Positions 52,501-61,777 of a DNA stretch of 64,000 bases are shown piece by piece (position 1 is the stretch's first letter; every line of letters begins with the position of its first letter). The notes under the pieces are model-generated. The model saw only the letters and a program-made list of their open reading frames with translations. It made no database searches and had not been told where the DNA came from. The stretch is taken from NCBI GenBank assembly GCA_929200255.1, contig CAKMYZ010000005.1:1-64000 (forward strand). The letters run 5' to 3'. Origin of the DNA: an uncultured Alphaproteobacteria bacterium. Its GTDB lineage: Bacteria > Pseudomonadota > Alphaproteobacteria > Rhodobacterales > Rhodobacteraceae. The position numbers and the translations under genes are program-made.

Positions 52501-53163
52501 TTAGTTTGGCGTGATCACAATCTCAACCCGACGGTTGGCCTGACGGCCCGCCTCATTGAGGTTGGATGCAACAGGCTGGTTCTCACCTGCACCGATGGAG
52601 CGCACACGGGCTGCCGAAACACCACCGCTGAGCAACACGCCCGATACGGCTTGCGCACGACGCTCAGACAGGCCTTGGTTAAAGGATGCATCACCAACAT
52701 TGTCAGTATGGCCGATCACGTTGATTGTCGTGTCAGGGTACTGCCGCAGCGAGTTGGCAACAATGCGCAGCTCACGCTGGGCAGTGCCGGAGAGTTGCGT
52801 GCTGTTGGTTGCAAAAAGAAGGTCCTGGCTCAGGACGACACGCAGGTCACGGCCGTTGTTGGATACACCAACATCATTGCGCAACTGGCGCCGCAGATCT
52901 TCGGCCTGGCGATCAAGTGAGTTACCAACGCCCGCCCCAAGGCCCGCACCAAGGGCGGCGCCAATCAATGCGGCCTGATTGCGTTCCCGCACAGAGCCGT
53001 CGTTGTTTGTCAACGCGCCAAGCACCGCACCGGCACCAGCACCAATCAGGGCGCCTTGCTGCGTATTTTGCATCTGGTTCGGTCCGGTGGTGTCACAAGC
53101 TGCGACAAATGTCATCGTGGACGCCGCAAGGACGAGTGGCAACTTCTTAAGTGTCATGGTCAT
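52501..53163 (-). CDS. OmpA-family lipoprotein with glycine zipper
   Basis: A ~220-residue outer-membrane lipoprotein. The signal ends in a lipobox (TFVAAC), followed by a glycine-zipper region (QGALIGAGAGAVLGALTNND, ALIGAALGAGLGAGVGNSLD) that probably inserts into the membrane, and a C-terminal OmpA peptidoglycan-binding domain (TINVIGHTDNVGDASFNQGL, SERRAQAVSGVLLSGG, ENQPVASNLNEAGRQANRRV). The start region repeats ATGACC three times (53169, 53163, 53157); 53163 has the best spacing to GGAA. It anchors the outer membrane to the cell wall. Confidence 0.9.
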   Translation of the reverse strand: MTMTLKKLPLVLAASTMTFVAACDTTGPNQMQNTQQGALIGAGAGAVLGALTNNDGSVRERNQAALIGAALGAGLGAGVGNSLDRQAEDLRRQLRNDVGVSNNGRDLRVVLSQDLLFATNSTQLSGTAQRELRIVANSLRQYPDTTINVIGHTDNVGDASFNQGLSERRAQAVSGVLLSGGVSAARVRSIGAGENQPVASNLNEAGRQANRRVEIVITPN

Positions 53164-53278
53164 GGTCATGGTTCCATTTGATGTAAGTGCGCAAATCGCA
53201 CCGTGGATGGATCAGCTTATGCAGAGTTCGCCCATGATATCCAATAACGGCGCTATGACCAGCAGGGTTTTGCTTACT

Positions 53279-54127
53279 TTACGCCCGCTCTGCTGCCGCA
53301 TCCACGCGCGCTGATTCCCAGGCGAGCATGGCGCGTTTGACGGGAAGCCCCCAGTGATAGCCGCCCAGGCCTCCTGATTTGCGCAATGCCCGGTGACAGG
53401 GGATCAGCCAGCTGACCGGATTGCGCCCGACTGCTGTACCAACGGCGCGCACCGCTTTGGGTTTGCCGATAGATTGTGCGATCTCGGAGTAAGTGGTGAC
53501 ATGGCCCGACGGGATCGTCAGCAAGGCCTCCCACACCTTCAGCTGGAAAGGGGCGCCGATCATATGCAGTTTGGTCTCGCCAGTCATGCCAAGCGCTGCC
53601 TCGGCCCATTGGCGCAGAAAACCCCGATCCTCGACAAATCGGGCCTTGGGCCAGCGCGATTTCAGGTCTGCCATCGCAGGTTCTCGTCCCGCCTCTGCCG
53701 CGAATGCCAACCCGCAGATACCGCGATCAGTACCCATCACTAAGGCGGGTCCGAAGTGGCTTTCAAACCAGCCCCAATAGATCGTCAACTCCGCACCGTC
53801 GCGGGCATAGTCGCCGGGGCTCATGGCCTCCCAGCGTACAAAAAGGTCGTGTAACCGCCCGCTGCCCGACAGACCGACCGCATGGGCGGTTTCGAGCGTC
53901 GTGAACCGGTCACGCAGCAATGTCTTGGCGTGCGCCAGCGTCAGATACTGCTGATAGCGTTTTGGCGACACGCCAACCCATGTCGAAAAGAGCCGCTGAA
54001 AATGTGCCGGGCTCATGTTCATGTCGGCTGCAAGATCGGCCAGCGTTTGTGGGGCGTCTCCTGCGGCATCGATGGCTTCGATGGCGCGACGCATGACTTG
54101 ATAATGATATGTCTCTGTGTGTTCCAT
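53279..54127 (-). CDS. Ada-like regulator / O6-methylguanine-DNA methyltransferase
   Basis: A 282-residue fusion of an AraC-type DNA-binding domain (residues ~1-105: LADLAADMNMSPAHFQRLFS, SPKRYQQYLTLAHAKTLLRD) and a methyltransferase domain (TYWGWFESHFGPALVMG.., FQLKVWEALLTIPSGHVTTY, NPVSWLIPCHRALRKSGGLG). PCHR holds the cysteine that accepts the methyl group. The N-terminal Ada zinc domain with its phosphotriester-accepting cysteine is absent, so the classic Ada activation switch is missing. It lies divergent from nth. Confidence 0.88.
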   Translation of the reverse strand: MEHTETYHYQVMRRAIEAIDAAGDAPQTLADLAADMNMSPAHFQRLFSTWVGVSPKRYQQYLTLAHAKTLLRDRFTTLETAHAVGLSGSGRLHDLFVRWEAMSPGDYARDGAELTIYWGWFESHFGPALVMGTDRGICGLAFAAEAGREPAMADLKSRWPKARFVEDRGFLRQWAEAALGMTGETKLHMIGAPFQLKVWEALLTIPSGHVTTYSEIAQSIGKPKAVRAVGTAVGRNPVSWLIPCHRALRKSGGLGGYHWGLPVKRAMLAWESARVDAAAERA

Positions 54128-54221
54128 GGTTTCAAATTACGGGTAACCCGGCCGCTACGCGACCCGGAAATTGCGCATCCGGCGCTTGCCCCCTTTGGGC
54201 CAAGCAGGCATACGGGGGCGC

Positions 54222-54866
54222 ATGGCAAAACAGCTTGATTATCATACCATTCGCGAGATTTTCACGCGCTTTCACGCGGCAGAGGCCGAACCGAAAGGTG
54301 AGTTGGAACATGTGAATGTCTATACACTTGTGGTTGCAGTTGCACTTTCAGCGCAGGCCACAGACGCGGGTGTGAACAAAGCGACGCGTGCATTGTTCAA
54401 AATCGCCGATACACCGCAGAAGATGCTCGACCTTGGGCTGGAGGGTGTGACCGAGCATATTAAGACCATCGGCCTGTTTCGCAACAAGGCCAAGAATGTC
54501 ATCAAGATGAGCCAGATCCTGGTTGATGACTATGGCGGTGAGGTGCCCAATTCACGTGCTGCATTGCAGTCGCTCCCCGGTGTGGGCCGCAAGACCGCCA
54601 ATGTGGTGCTCAACATGTGGTGGGGGCAACCCGCGCAAGCTGTTGATACGCATATCTTTCGCTTTGGCAATCGCAGCGGCGTGGCTGTGGGCAAGGATGT
54701 GGACGCCGTCGAACGCGCGATTGAAGATCATATTCCGGCTGATTTTCAACTCCATGCCCATCACTGGATGATCCTGCATGGGCGCTACACCTGTGTCGCC
54801 CGCAAACCCAAATGCGCGGCCTGTCTGGTGCGCGATCTATGTTTATTTGAGGATAAGAACCTATGA
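54222..54866 (+). CDS. nth: Endonuclease III
   Basis: A 214-residue base-excision DNA glycosylase/AP lyase. Motifs: helix-hairpin-helix with the catalytic Lys in LQSLPGVGRKTANVVLNMWW, the catalytic Asp in QPAQAVDTHIFRFGNRSG, and a four-cysteine iron-sulfur loop (CVARKPKCAACLVRDLC). The ATG at 54222 gives the expected start AKQLDYHTIREIFTRFHAAE; the longer frame is rejected. Overlaps adenosine kinase by 4 bp (ATGA), and is divergent from the Ada-like gene. Confidence 0.95.
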   Translation: MAKQLDYHTIREIFTRFHAAEAEPKGELEHVNVYTLVVAVALSAQATDAGVNKATRALFKIADTPQKMLDLGLEGVTEHIKTIGLFRNKAKNVIKMSQILVDDYGGEVPNSRAALQSLPGVGRKTANVVLNMWWGQPAQAVDTHIFRFGNRSGVAVGKDVDAVERAIEDHIPADFQLHAHHWMILHGRYTCVARKPKCAACLVRDLCLFEDKNL

Positions 54867-55852
54867 GCAACTATGACGTCATCGGGATCGGCAATGCGAT
54901 TGTCGACGTGATCGGCCAGGCCAGCGATACATTTCTGGACCACATGGGCATCGAAAAAGGCATCATGCAGCTGATCGAACGTGACCGTGCAGAGGTGCTT
55001 TATGCCGCGATGCAGGATCGTACGGAAACGCCGGGTGGGTCGGTGGCGAATACCATCGCCGGTTTGGGCAGCCTTGGCCTGTCGACCGCCTTCATCGGCA
55101 AGGTCAAAGATGACGCTTTGGGCCGGTTTTATGCCAAGGGCATGGAAGAGGCCGGCACCGCATTTCCCAACGCGCCATCTGCACAGGCGCAGGCGCCCAC
55201 CTCGCGCTCGATGATCTTTGTCTCGCCTGATGGGGAACGGTCGATGAACACTTATCTGGGGGCTGGCGCCGATCTGGGGCAGGGCGATGTGTCCGACGCA
55301 TTGTTTGCTGGTGGCAGAATCCTGTTCCTCGAAGGGTACCTGTTCGACAAGGACGAAGGTAAAACCGCTTTTGCAGCTGCCGCGCAGTCCATGCGGGCGG
55401 CAGGCGGGCAGGCCGGTATCACGCTGTCCGATCCGTTCTGTGCAGACCGTCACCGTGCTGATTTTCAACGCCTTGTCGCGGAAGACATGGATTTCGTTTT
55501 GGGCAATGCGGCCGAGTGGACGACGCTGTATGAAACGGATGATTTGGATGCAGCGCTGAAACAGGCCAGCGCTGTGTGTGAGACGGTAGTCTGCACCTGC
55601 TCAGGTGATCCGGTCATCCTGATCCAAGGCGAAGAACAGGTGCAGGTTCCGGTCCGCAAAGTCGTGCCTGTGGATGCGACCGGTGCAGGCGATCAGTTTG
55701 CCGCGGGCTTTCTATATGGTTTCACGACAGGTCAACCGCTTGAGACATGCGGGCGCATGGGCGTTGTCGCCGCCGCAGAGGTGATCGGCCATGTTGGGCC
55801 GCGGCCCAAGACGGACCTTAAGAGCCTCTTTGTGGCTGAAGGGTTGATTTAA
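54863..55852 (+). CDS. Adenosine kinase, PfkB family
   Basis: A 329-residue ribokinase-family sugar/nucleoside kinase. N-terminal substrate motif MSNYDVIGIGNAIVDVIGQA; TPGGSVANTIAGLGSLGLST; anion-hole and catalytic Asp in VDATGAGDQFAAGFLYGFTT. Sequence and length fit the alphaproteobacterial adenosine kinase group (adenosine + ATP to AMP), a salvage role; sugar kinase activity is an alternative. Coupled to nth by 4 bp, and overlaps the convergent unknown gene by 35 bp. Confidence 0.88.
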   Translation: MSNYDVIGIGNAIVDVIGQASDTFLDHMGIEKGIMQLIERDRAEVLYAAMQDRTETPGGSVANTIAGLGSLGLSTAFIGKVKDDALGRFYAKGMEEAGTAFPNAPSAQAQAPTSRSMIFVSPDGERSMNTYLGAGADLGQGDVSDALFAGGRILFLEGYLFDKDEGKTAFAAAAQSMRAAGGQAGITLSDPFCADRHRADFQRLVAEDMDFVLGNAAEWTTLYETDDLDAALKQASAVCETVVCTCSGDPVILIQGEEQVQVPVRKVVPVDATGAGDQFAAGFLYGFTTGQPLETCGRMGVVAAAEVIGHVGPRPKTDLKSLFVAEGLI

Positions 55853-56537
55853 GCCAAAGCGCGTCAAGCTGATCAATGGCGGTGACGTCGAAACGGTCTT
55901 CTTCTTTCCAGTATTTGCCGGAGGGCACGTCGTATCCCAAGCGCCGTTCTTCGGCGAGGGCTGCATCGACCGCGATTTCGTCCATTGCCAGTGGCGTTGC
56001 CTTGCTTGCGGTCGCCGCGGTCGCACGTGGGAAAACCAGACGGCTTTCGTCCTCAGACAGGTTGACCATCGCACAGTGCCGCTGTGCGGCAATGGCCATC
56101 AGGCGCGCTGACTTTGCCTCCAATGACCGCAGGGTGACATCCTTGCGCAGCGGGTCAGCGGTGCCCTTGCCATAAAAATGCGTTTTGGTCGCCCCGGCAT
56201 AAACCATGTCACAGCCCAAAACGGCAATCACGCGGGGATTGAGCGCGGCAAGCGCCCAGTAGCAGGCCGTGAACGCCATCGTGCCGCCTGCGTAAACGAA
56301 GCCACCCATGGTATTCTGTAGTGGTACGTAGTCGGCAGCGCGGATGATCCGCTGGCCTGCGCGCAAATTGATTGGCATTCGATCCGGGGGGAAATCATCC
56401 GGGTGGATGTGATCATCCCAATCAGACCGCACGGCCCAAGCATTGTTGATGACCACGATCCGGTCAAACGGTGCGCGCGGCCAATCGCGGCAGGCAACGA
56501 CATTCGGCCCACTGCCAAGGATCAAAACAACGGTCAC
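55818..56537 (-). CDS. Hypothetical protein, MptE/DUF115-like fold possible
   Basis: A 239-residue cytoplasmic protein starting at a GTG (VVLILGSGPNVVACRDWPRA) with AGGAGG 11 bases upstream. The segments GSGPNV, RIVVINNAWAVRSDWDDHIH, NPRVIAVLGCDMVYAGATKT and FYGKGTADPLRKDVTLRSLE suggest a Rossmann-like alpha/beta domain of the kind seen in DUF115/MptE-like proteins that act in surface-glycan modification. This is fold-level guessing. It is next to a sulfotransferase and a glycosyltransferase and is transcribed with the former. Confidence 0.65.
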   Translation of the reverse strand: MTVVLILGSGPNVVACRDWPRAPFDRIVVINNAWAVRSDWDDHIHPDDFPPDRMPINLRAGQRIIRAADYVPLQNTMGGFVYAGGTMAFTACYWALAALNPRVIAVLGCDMVYAGATKTHFYGKGTADPLRKDVTLRSLEAKSARLMAIAAQRHCAMVNLSEDESRLVFPRATAATASKATPLAMDEIAVDAALAEERRLGYDVPSGKYWKEEDRFDVTAIDQLDALWLKSTLQPQRGS

Positions 56538-56648
56538 GCTTGTGTCATCCTCCTACCGCTGGACTTGATGCAGCCGAGAAATTGTTCCCGATGAGGGTCG
56601 CGATGTTTCGGTTCGTCGGGGCCGATTACCCCCAAAGCAACGGTTCTG

Positions 56649-57470
56649 CTATTGGCCAAGCTTTGCGTGAACCTCATCGAGGTCGATTTCGCCGATGGGC
56701 ATCTTGTTGGCAGGATTTTCGAAATCGTATTTGAAAATCCGAAAGTCCTTTTTGTAGATCTCGTAGACCAGATGCATTGACAGATCATCAAAGTAGTCCT
56801 CAACCGGGTGCGCGCGCTTGGGCCCATGCCCTTCGCTTTCGTTAAAGCGCGGGATCTGTGCCAGATCGACGGGATGTGCCGTTTCCACGCCATTCAACAC
56901 ATCTTGCATGCCGTCGTTGAATTGCTCGGTCCAGAAAATCTTGTCGTATCGACCTCCATTCACAATGAAGGTCGAGATATGGCCAGACATGGCGGACCAG
57001 TGAATGTCAGGCTCCATCGGGCGGCGCCAGCGGATGGTGTCGCGAGCAAAAAGCAAAAACCGGCGGAAGCTTTTGATCTGATCAAACTCAAACCCGTTGT
57101 CAGGGTCGCCGACGTCGATCCCGTATTTCTGGATCAGCAGAGGCACCAGATTGCCACGATAATACTTTCCGTTGCGCTGCACGCCGCAGATTTTGTCAAA
57201 GAATGACGACAGGATACGGGTGTAGGGATTGCGCACGCAGGTGAAGGCATAGCTTTTGTGTTGGCGTACGTTCCGTTTTATCACGTCTTGGCTGTCATCC
57301 AGCGCCCATTTGTGGATACCCATCTTGGCGTCGTGGATATCGCCATCAAAGAACGTACCATGGTCGGAGTAATACATGATTTGACCAATGGTCGAACACG
57401 CGCATTTGGGTACAACGCGGTAAACCATGCTTTCGCTGGTTGTCATCCATGTGCCTGGAAAGTTCGCCAC
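56649..57470 (-). CDS. Sulfotransferase, family 2-like
   Basis: A 273-residue protein starting at a GTG with AAGGA eight bases upstream. The 5'-phosphosulfate loop is YRVVPKCACSTIGQIMYYSD and the 3'-phosphate motif AFTCVRNPYTRILSSFFDKI, both hallmarks of PAPS-dependent carbohydrate sulfotransferases. Later segments (HWSAMSGHISTFIVNGGRYD, DLSMHLVYEIYKKDFRIFKY) fit family 2. It lacks a membrane helix, so it probably acts in the cytoplasm on a glycan precursor. It is divergent from the glycosyltransferase and upstream of the unknown gene. Confidence 0.88.
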   Translation of the reverse strand: MANFPGTWMTTSESMVYRVVPKCACSTIGQIMYYSDHGTFFDGDIHDAKMGIHKWALDDSQDVIKRNVRQHKSYAFTCVRNPYTRILSSFFDKICGVQRNGKYYRGNLVPLLIQKYGIDVGDPDNGFEFDQIKSFRRFLLFARDTIRWRRPMEPDIHWSAMSGHISTFIVNGGRYDKIFWTEQFNDGMQDVLNGVETAHPVDLAQIPRFNESEGHGPKRAHPVEDYFDDLSMHLVYEIYKKDFRIFKYDFENPANKMPIGEIDLDEVHAKLGQ

Positions 57471-57585
57471 GTCGCTATTCCTTTTTGTTGCGCCCCTTTA
57501 AGAGCAAAGAAACACTGTCACTTCAATGTCTGTTCGCGTTATGACAACTCACGACGTTTATCAGTCAAAGGAAAACTGCCTGCTC

Positions 57586-59163
57586 ATGGCCCGTATCGCC
57601 TTCATCCTCTTGTGTCACAAGAACCCTGATGCTGTCGTGCGGCAGGCTACGCAGTTGACGGCAGCTGGTGACTATGTGGCCATTCATTTTGATGGATCGG
57701 CTGCGCAGGCCGCCTATCGTGCGGTTCAGGATGGTTTGGCCGGAAATCCGAACGTTGTCTTTGCAAAGCGCCGCATCAAATGTGGTTGGGGTGAATGGAG
57801 CCTTGTACAGGCGACGCTGAACGCGGTTGAGGTCGCCGAGGAGGCATTTCCGAGGGCCACCCATTTTTACATGGTGTCCGGCGACTGTATGCCGATCAAA
57901 TCGGCCAAGTTCGCGCATCAGATGCTGGATCGGAACGATGTCGACTACATCGAAAGTTATGATTTCTTTGACAGTGACTGGATCAAGACAGGGTTTCGTG
58001 AAGAGCGGCTGATTTATCGCCATTTCTTTAATGAGCGCACCCAGAAACGGCGGTTTTACGCAGCACTTGGCTTGCAGGAACGGCTTAGGCTTACTCGCGA
58101 CATTCCCAAAGACCTGCAAATCATGATCGGATCGCAATGGTGGTGCCTGCGCCGCCGCACGGTCGAGGCGATCCTGGAATTCACCAAGGCCCGCCGCGAT
58201 GTGATGCGGTTTTTCCGCACAACATGGATTCCGGATGAAACTTTTTTCCAGACGCTTGTGCGACATCTGGTGCCGGGACGCGAGATCGAGAACCGTACGC
58301 TGACCTTCCTAATGTTCACCGATTATGGCATGCCGGTGACCTTCTACAACGACCACTATGACCTGCTGCTTGGTCAGGACGGTATTTTCGCCCGTAAGAT
58401 CAGCGCAGAGGCGGAAGGTCTGCGTGATCGCCTTGGCGATCTTTACGCCAGCGATGAGATGGATTTCGTGATCTCTGACGAGGGGCGTAATCTGTTTCGG
58501 TTTCTGACCGGGCGTGGCCGGATCGGGCGCCGTTTTGCCCCACGGTTCTGGGAAAACGAAACAACGCTGGGCCGTAGCCGCGAGTTGATGATTATTGCCT
58601 GTAAAAAATGGCACGTCGCCAAACGCTTGGTTGCCTCAATTCGCCAGCATACAAATGTGCCGGCCATCGAGTATTTGTTCAACGAAGATGCCACCGAACT
58701 GCCGGATTTGGGCGGTATCGAAAGCAGTCTGCGCAAACGGGGGCGTCACAGGCGGGCCCTGATGCGGATGCTTTTTGATCATTATGACAGTGACCGTCTG
58801 GTTATTTGTCTAGATACATCCAGCCTTGATTTGATGCGCGATTTCTTCACGGATCGCGCCACTGTCCGCCTGCTGGAGATCGAATGCAGTTTTGATGATA
58901 CCTATCTTGTTGGTCACGCCAAACGGGTTGGCTTGGCAGGAGAGCAGACCAGCAATGCGACCTTGGAGCGTCTCTTGCCGACCATTCGTCATGACATGAT
59001 CTATGAACGTGACGCGATCCGGGACGCTGAATTCGCCAATGCAAGTCGCATCAAGGAAACAGCGTCACTGGATGAAAACACTGCTGCGATTGCCCGGTTT
59101 CTGAGTGCTTCACCAGAGGTCGCCCGTAAACTTGCCGATACCCCCCATCTTTTTGTTGATTGA
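57586..59163 (+). CDS. GT14-like glycosyltransferase with C-terminal extension
   Basis: A 525-residue protein. Residues ~1-270 match the core-2/I-branching GlcNAc-transferase family GT14: ARIAFILLCHKNPDAVVRQA, DYVAIHFDGSAAQAAYRAVQ, FYMVSGDCMPIKSAKFAHQM, IGSQWWCLRRRTVEAILEF, TWIPDETFFQTLVRH. The C-terminal ~230 residues (DUF5927/5928-like in my recollection) include a P-loop-free alpha/beta region (LMIIACKKWHVAKRLVASIR). It likely builds a branched or sulfated surface glycan with the neighbouring sulfotransferase (inference). Starts at 57526, 57541 and 57586 are in frame; 57586 gives a clean family start. Confidence 0.85.
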   Translation: MARIAFILLCHKNPDAVVRQATQLTAAGDYVAIHFDGSAAQAAYRAVQDGLAGNPNVVFAKRRIKCGWGEWSLVQATLNAVEVAEEAFPRATHFYMVSGDCMPIKSAKFAHQMLDRNDVDYIESYDFFDSDWIKTGFREERLIYRHFFNERTQKRRFYAALGLQERLRLTRDIPKDLQIMIGSQWWCLRRRTVEAILEFTKARRDVMRFFRTTWIPDETFFQTLVRHLVPGREIENRTLTFLMFTDYGMPVTFYNDHYDLLLGQDGIFARKISAEAEGLRDRLGDLYASDEMDFVISDEGRNLFRFLTGRGRIGRRFAPRFWENETTLGRSRELMIIACKKWHVAKRLVASIRQHTNVPAIEYLFNEDATELPDLGGIESSLRKRGRHRRALMRMLFDHYDSDRLVICLDTSSLDLMRDFFTDRATVRLLEIECSFDDTYLVGHAKRVGLAGEQTSNATLERLLPTIRHDMIYERDAIRDAEFANASRIKETASLDENTAAIARFLSASPEVARKLADTPHLFVD

Positions 59164-59171
59164 GGACGCCT

Positions 59172-59534
59172 ATGGACTTTGTCTATGACGATCAGAACAT
59201 CTTTGCCAAAATTCTGCGCGGAGAAATCCCCAACAAGACGGTCTATGAAAACGACCATGCCCTGGCGTTTGAAGATATCGCACCGCAGGCACCGGTGCAT
59301 GTTCTTGTCATCCCAAAGGGTGCTTACGTCAGCCTTGATCACTTTGCCCGCGATGCATCAGCCGATGAACAAGCAGGTTTTATGCGGGCCATCGCAGAGG
59401 TTTGCCGCCTGACTGACGTTGCAGCAGGGTTCCGTGCGATCGCAAATACGCGCGCCCATGGGGTGCAGGATGTGCCGCATTATCATATGCACATCATTGG
59501 TGGTCGCCAGCTGGGGCGGATGCTGCAAGGTTAA
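59172..59534 (+). CDS. HIT-family nucleotide hydrolase (HinT-like)
   Basis: A 120-residue purine-nucleoside phosphoramidase-type protein. The His triad is VPHYHMHIIGG (HxHxH), preceded by AFEDIAPQAPVHVLVIPKGA and ANTRAHGVQDV. It hydrolyses AMP-lysine or similar adenylates in relatives. It starts 8 bp after the glycosyltransferase stop, so is probably cotranscribed, and overlaps the convergent ABC gene by 4 bp. The ATG at 59172 is used instead of an earlier in-frame start. Confidence 0.93.
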   Translation: MDFVYDDQNIFAKILRGEIPNKTVYENDHALAFEDIAPQAPVHVLVIPKGAYVSLDHFARDASADEQAGFMRAIAEVCRLTDVAAGFRAIANTRAHGVQDVPHYHMHIIGGRQLGRMLQG

Positions 59535-60460
59535 GGGGCGGAGGTCAGCGACAGGAACACGTCTTCCAGATGTGGTTCTTCGGTACGCACGTCTTTGATG
59601 GTGATGCCTGCGTCACGAACCAATGACAGGATCTGGTCGGCGGGTGTGGCCCCCGATTTGTAGGTAAAGGCCAGTGTGCCATCGGTCTGTCTCTGCCCGG
59701 TGATTGTATCGGGTAATTGTGGCAGATCCACTGCCGTTTCAGGTGTGATGACAAGCGTTTTGCTGTCCAACCTGCCAAGAAGATTTGCCGTGCTATCCTT
59801 CACGATCACCTCGCCATGGTTGATGATGGCGATATCACCGCACATCTCTTCGGCTTCTTCGAGGTAATGCGTCGTGAGGATGATCGTCATGCCTTCGTCG
59901 TTCAGGCGACGCACGTTCTGCCACAGCATATTGCGCAGCTCGATATCCACCCCTGCGGTGGGTTCGTCCAGCACCAGAATTTGCGGTGAATGCACCAGCG
60001 CCTTGCCCAGCAAAAGCCTGCGGCGCATCCCGCCCGACAGCGAGCGGGCATAGGCGTCAGCTTTGTCGGTCAGTCCGATCAGGTCAAGGATCTCTGCGGT
60101 CTTGCGCTGGCTCTTGGGAACGCCATAGAGCCCGGCCTGCACATCCAATGACCCTGCTGGCGTAAAGAACGGGTCAAGATGCGGCTCTTGCGGCATGACG
60201 CCAATCGCCGCACGCGACTGTCGCGGATTTTCGTCCTGATCAAAGCCCCAGATTTTCACGCTTCCCGCAGATTTGACCACAAGCCCGGCCAGAATATTGA
60301 TCAAAGTGGATTTGCCGGCACCATTGGGCCCCAGAAGCCCAAAGATCGACCCGCGCGGGATTGTCAGGTCAATGCCTTTGAGGGCTTCTTTCGCGGCTGA
60401 GCGTCCAGTCGCACTGTAGGTTTTCTTGAGCCCGTGAATTTCTATCGCATTGTCTGTCAT
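59531..60460 (-). CDS. ABC transporter ATP-binding protein
   Basis: A 309-residue ATPase of the multidrug/ABC-2 type. Walker A (FGLLGPNGAGKSTLINILAG), Q-loop (IGVMPQEPHLDPFFTPAGSL), signature (RSLSGGMRRRLLLGKALVHS), Walker B (PQILVLDEPTAGVDIELRNM) and H-loop (IILTTHYLEEAEEMCGD) are intact. A C-terminal ~80-residue domain follows (LGRLDSKTLVITPETAVDLP). No permease lies next to it in the window, so the partner is unknown. It converges on the HIT gene and is divergent from the zinc-finger gene. Confidence 0.9.
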   Translation of the reverse strand: MTDNAIEIHGLKKTYSATGRSAAKEALKGIDLTIPRGSIFGLLGPNGAGKSTLINILAGLVVKSAGSVKIWGFDQDENPRQSRAAIGVMPQEPHLDPFFTPAGSLDVQAGLYGVPKSQRKTAEILDLIGLTDKADAYARSLSGGMRRRLLLGKALVHSPQILVLDEPTAGVDIELRNMLWQNVRRLNDEGMTIILTTHYLEEAEEMCGDIAIINHGEVIVKDSTANLLGRLDSKTLVITPETAVDLPQLPDTITGQRQTDGTLAFTYKSGATPADQILSLVRDAGITIKDVRTEEPHLEDVFLSLTSAP

Positions 60461-60546
60461 GCCGGTCTTTCCCCTGTGTCGCGCCTGCGGTATATCTGTC
60501 TGATCTAAGGCGGGCAGTGGTCCGCGGCAACCAGATGAGATAGATC

Positions 60547-60726
60547 ATGCCCAGACCGGCACCAGAAACGAAGATTGTTCATGATTGGCGCGTTGCCTGT
60601 GATGGGGGTGAGAGTGCGCTTGGCCATCCACGGGTTTGGCTGCAAATCCCGAACGAACATGGCTGGATCGAATGCCCCTATTGCGATGCCAAGCTGGTGC
60701 ATAAGGAATTCGAAGGTCAGGTCTGA
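60547..60726 (+). CDS. Small zinc-finger domain protein
   Basis: A 59-residue protein ([59 protein letters not shown]). The Cys-His-Cys-Cys arrangement (VACDG..GHP..CPYCD) matches the CHCC zinc finger of the NDUFS6/complex I accessory-like family, which is common in alphaproteobacteria. It sits between the ABC gene and pirin. It is too short for standard gene cut-offs but is a well-conserved family. Role unknown; a link to respiratory complex I is only suggested by homology. Confidence 0.85.
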   Translation: MPRPAPETKIVHDWRVACDGGESALGHPRVWLQIPNEHGWIECPYCDAKLVHKEFEGQV

Positions 60727-60813
60727 AGCCTGCACAGTTTGTGTTCGCGGGTGCGCGTTTCGCGGTAAGCCAGTGTGGGCTATATGCTGCTTGCGTTTCT
60801 CAAGGAGCATGAA

Positions 60814-61725
60814 ATGACGTTCCGCCCTGTGACCCAAACCACCCGCGCCCATCCCACGATGGAGGGGGCTGGTGTTCACCTGCACCGCGCATTTGGCTTT
60901 GGTGACCCAGGTGAGAGCGATCCGTTTCTGCTGTTGGATGATTTCCGGAACGATGATCCTACCCATTACGAACGCGGGTTCCCTTGGCATCCGCATCGTG
61001 GGATCGAGACAATTACATATGTTTTGGAGGGTGAGGTCGCACATGGCGACTCGCTGGGTAACACCGGTGTGCTGGGGGCGGGGTCCGTCCAATGGATGAC
61101 CGCGGGGTCGGGTATTTTGCATCAGGAAATGCCAAGCGGGAATGCCGCAGGGCAGATGCATGGGTTTCAGCTTTGGGCGAACCTGCCCTCGTCCCTGAAA
61201 ATGACGTCACCGCGTTATCAGGATATTGCGGGCCGCGATGTGCCGGAAATCATTGATGACGACGGCACACGGGTAAAGATTATCACTGGCAAATTCTGGG
61301 GCAAAGCGGGGCCGGTTGATGGGATCGCTGCTGATCCGCTTTATCTTGATATCTCGGTCCCGCCCAACACGCGCAAGACCTTGCCGGTGGATACACGCGC
61401 AAACGCCTTTGCCTATGTTTTTGCGGGTGAGGGTGGTTTTGTGGATGCCTCTGATCCTGTTGGCGTGCGCGTTGAAAAAGAAGTGGCGGGTCAAGAGGTC
61501 AACATCCGCGACATGACCGGCAACCGCACGCTGGTGCGTTTTGGCAATGGTGACGATGTGACCGTGCAAGCGGGGCCTGACGGCATACGGTTCCTGCTGA
61601 TTGCCGGACGTCCCATTCAGGAACCTGTCGCATGGCACGGTCCGATTGTGATGAACACACAAGCCGAGCTGCGTCAGGCGATGAAAGACCTGCAAAACGG
61701 CACCTTCATTCAGGCCGCGCACTAG
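60814..61725 (+). CDS. Pirin-family protein
   Basis: A 303-residue double cupin. The metal-binding cupin motif is GFPWHPHRGIETITYVLEGE with VAHGDSLGNTGVLGAGSVQW, and the second half holds ILHQEMPSGNAAGQMHGFQL. Pirins bind Fe2+ and some are quercetinases or redox regulators; the bacterial role is unsettled. AAGGAG lies 8 bases upstream of the ATG, rejecting the 13-codon longer frame. polA follows 52 bp later. Confidence 0.92.
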   Translation: MTFRPVTQTTRAHPTMEGAGVHLHRAFGFGDPGESDPFLLLDDFRNDDPTHYERGFPWHPHRGIETITYVLEGEVAHGDSLGNTGVLGAGSVQWMTAGSGILHQEMPSGNAAGQMHGFQLWANLPSSLKMTSPRYQDIAGRDVPEIIDDDGTRVKIITGKFWGKAGPVDGIAADPLYLDISVPPNTRKTLPVDTRANAFAYVFAGEGGFVDASDPVGVRVEKEVAGQEVNIRDMTGNRTLVRFGNGDDVTVQAGPDGIRFLLIAGRPIQEPVAWHGPIVMNTQAELRQAMKDLQNGTFIQAAH

Positions 61726-61777
61726 ACCCTCTGCGCCCCCCGCGATAGGTGTTGAGCAATACCAAAGGGGGTCCAAC

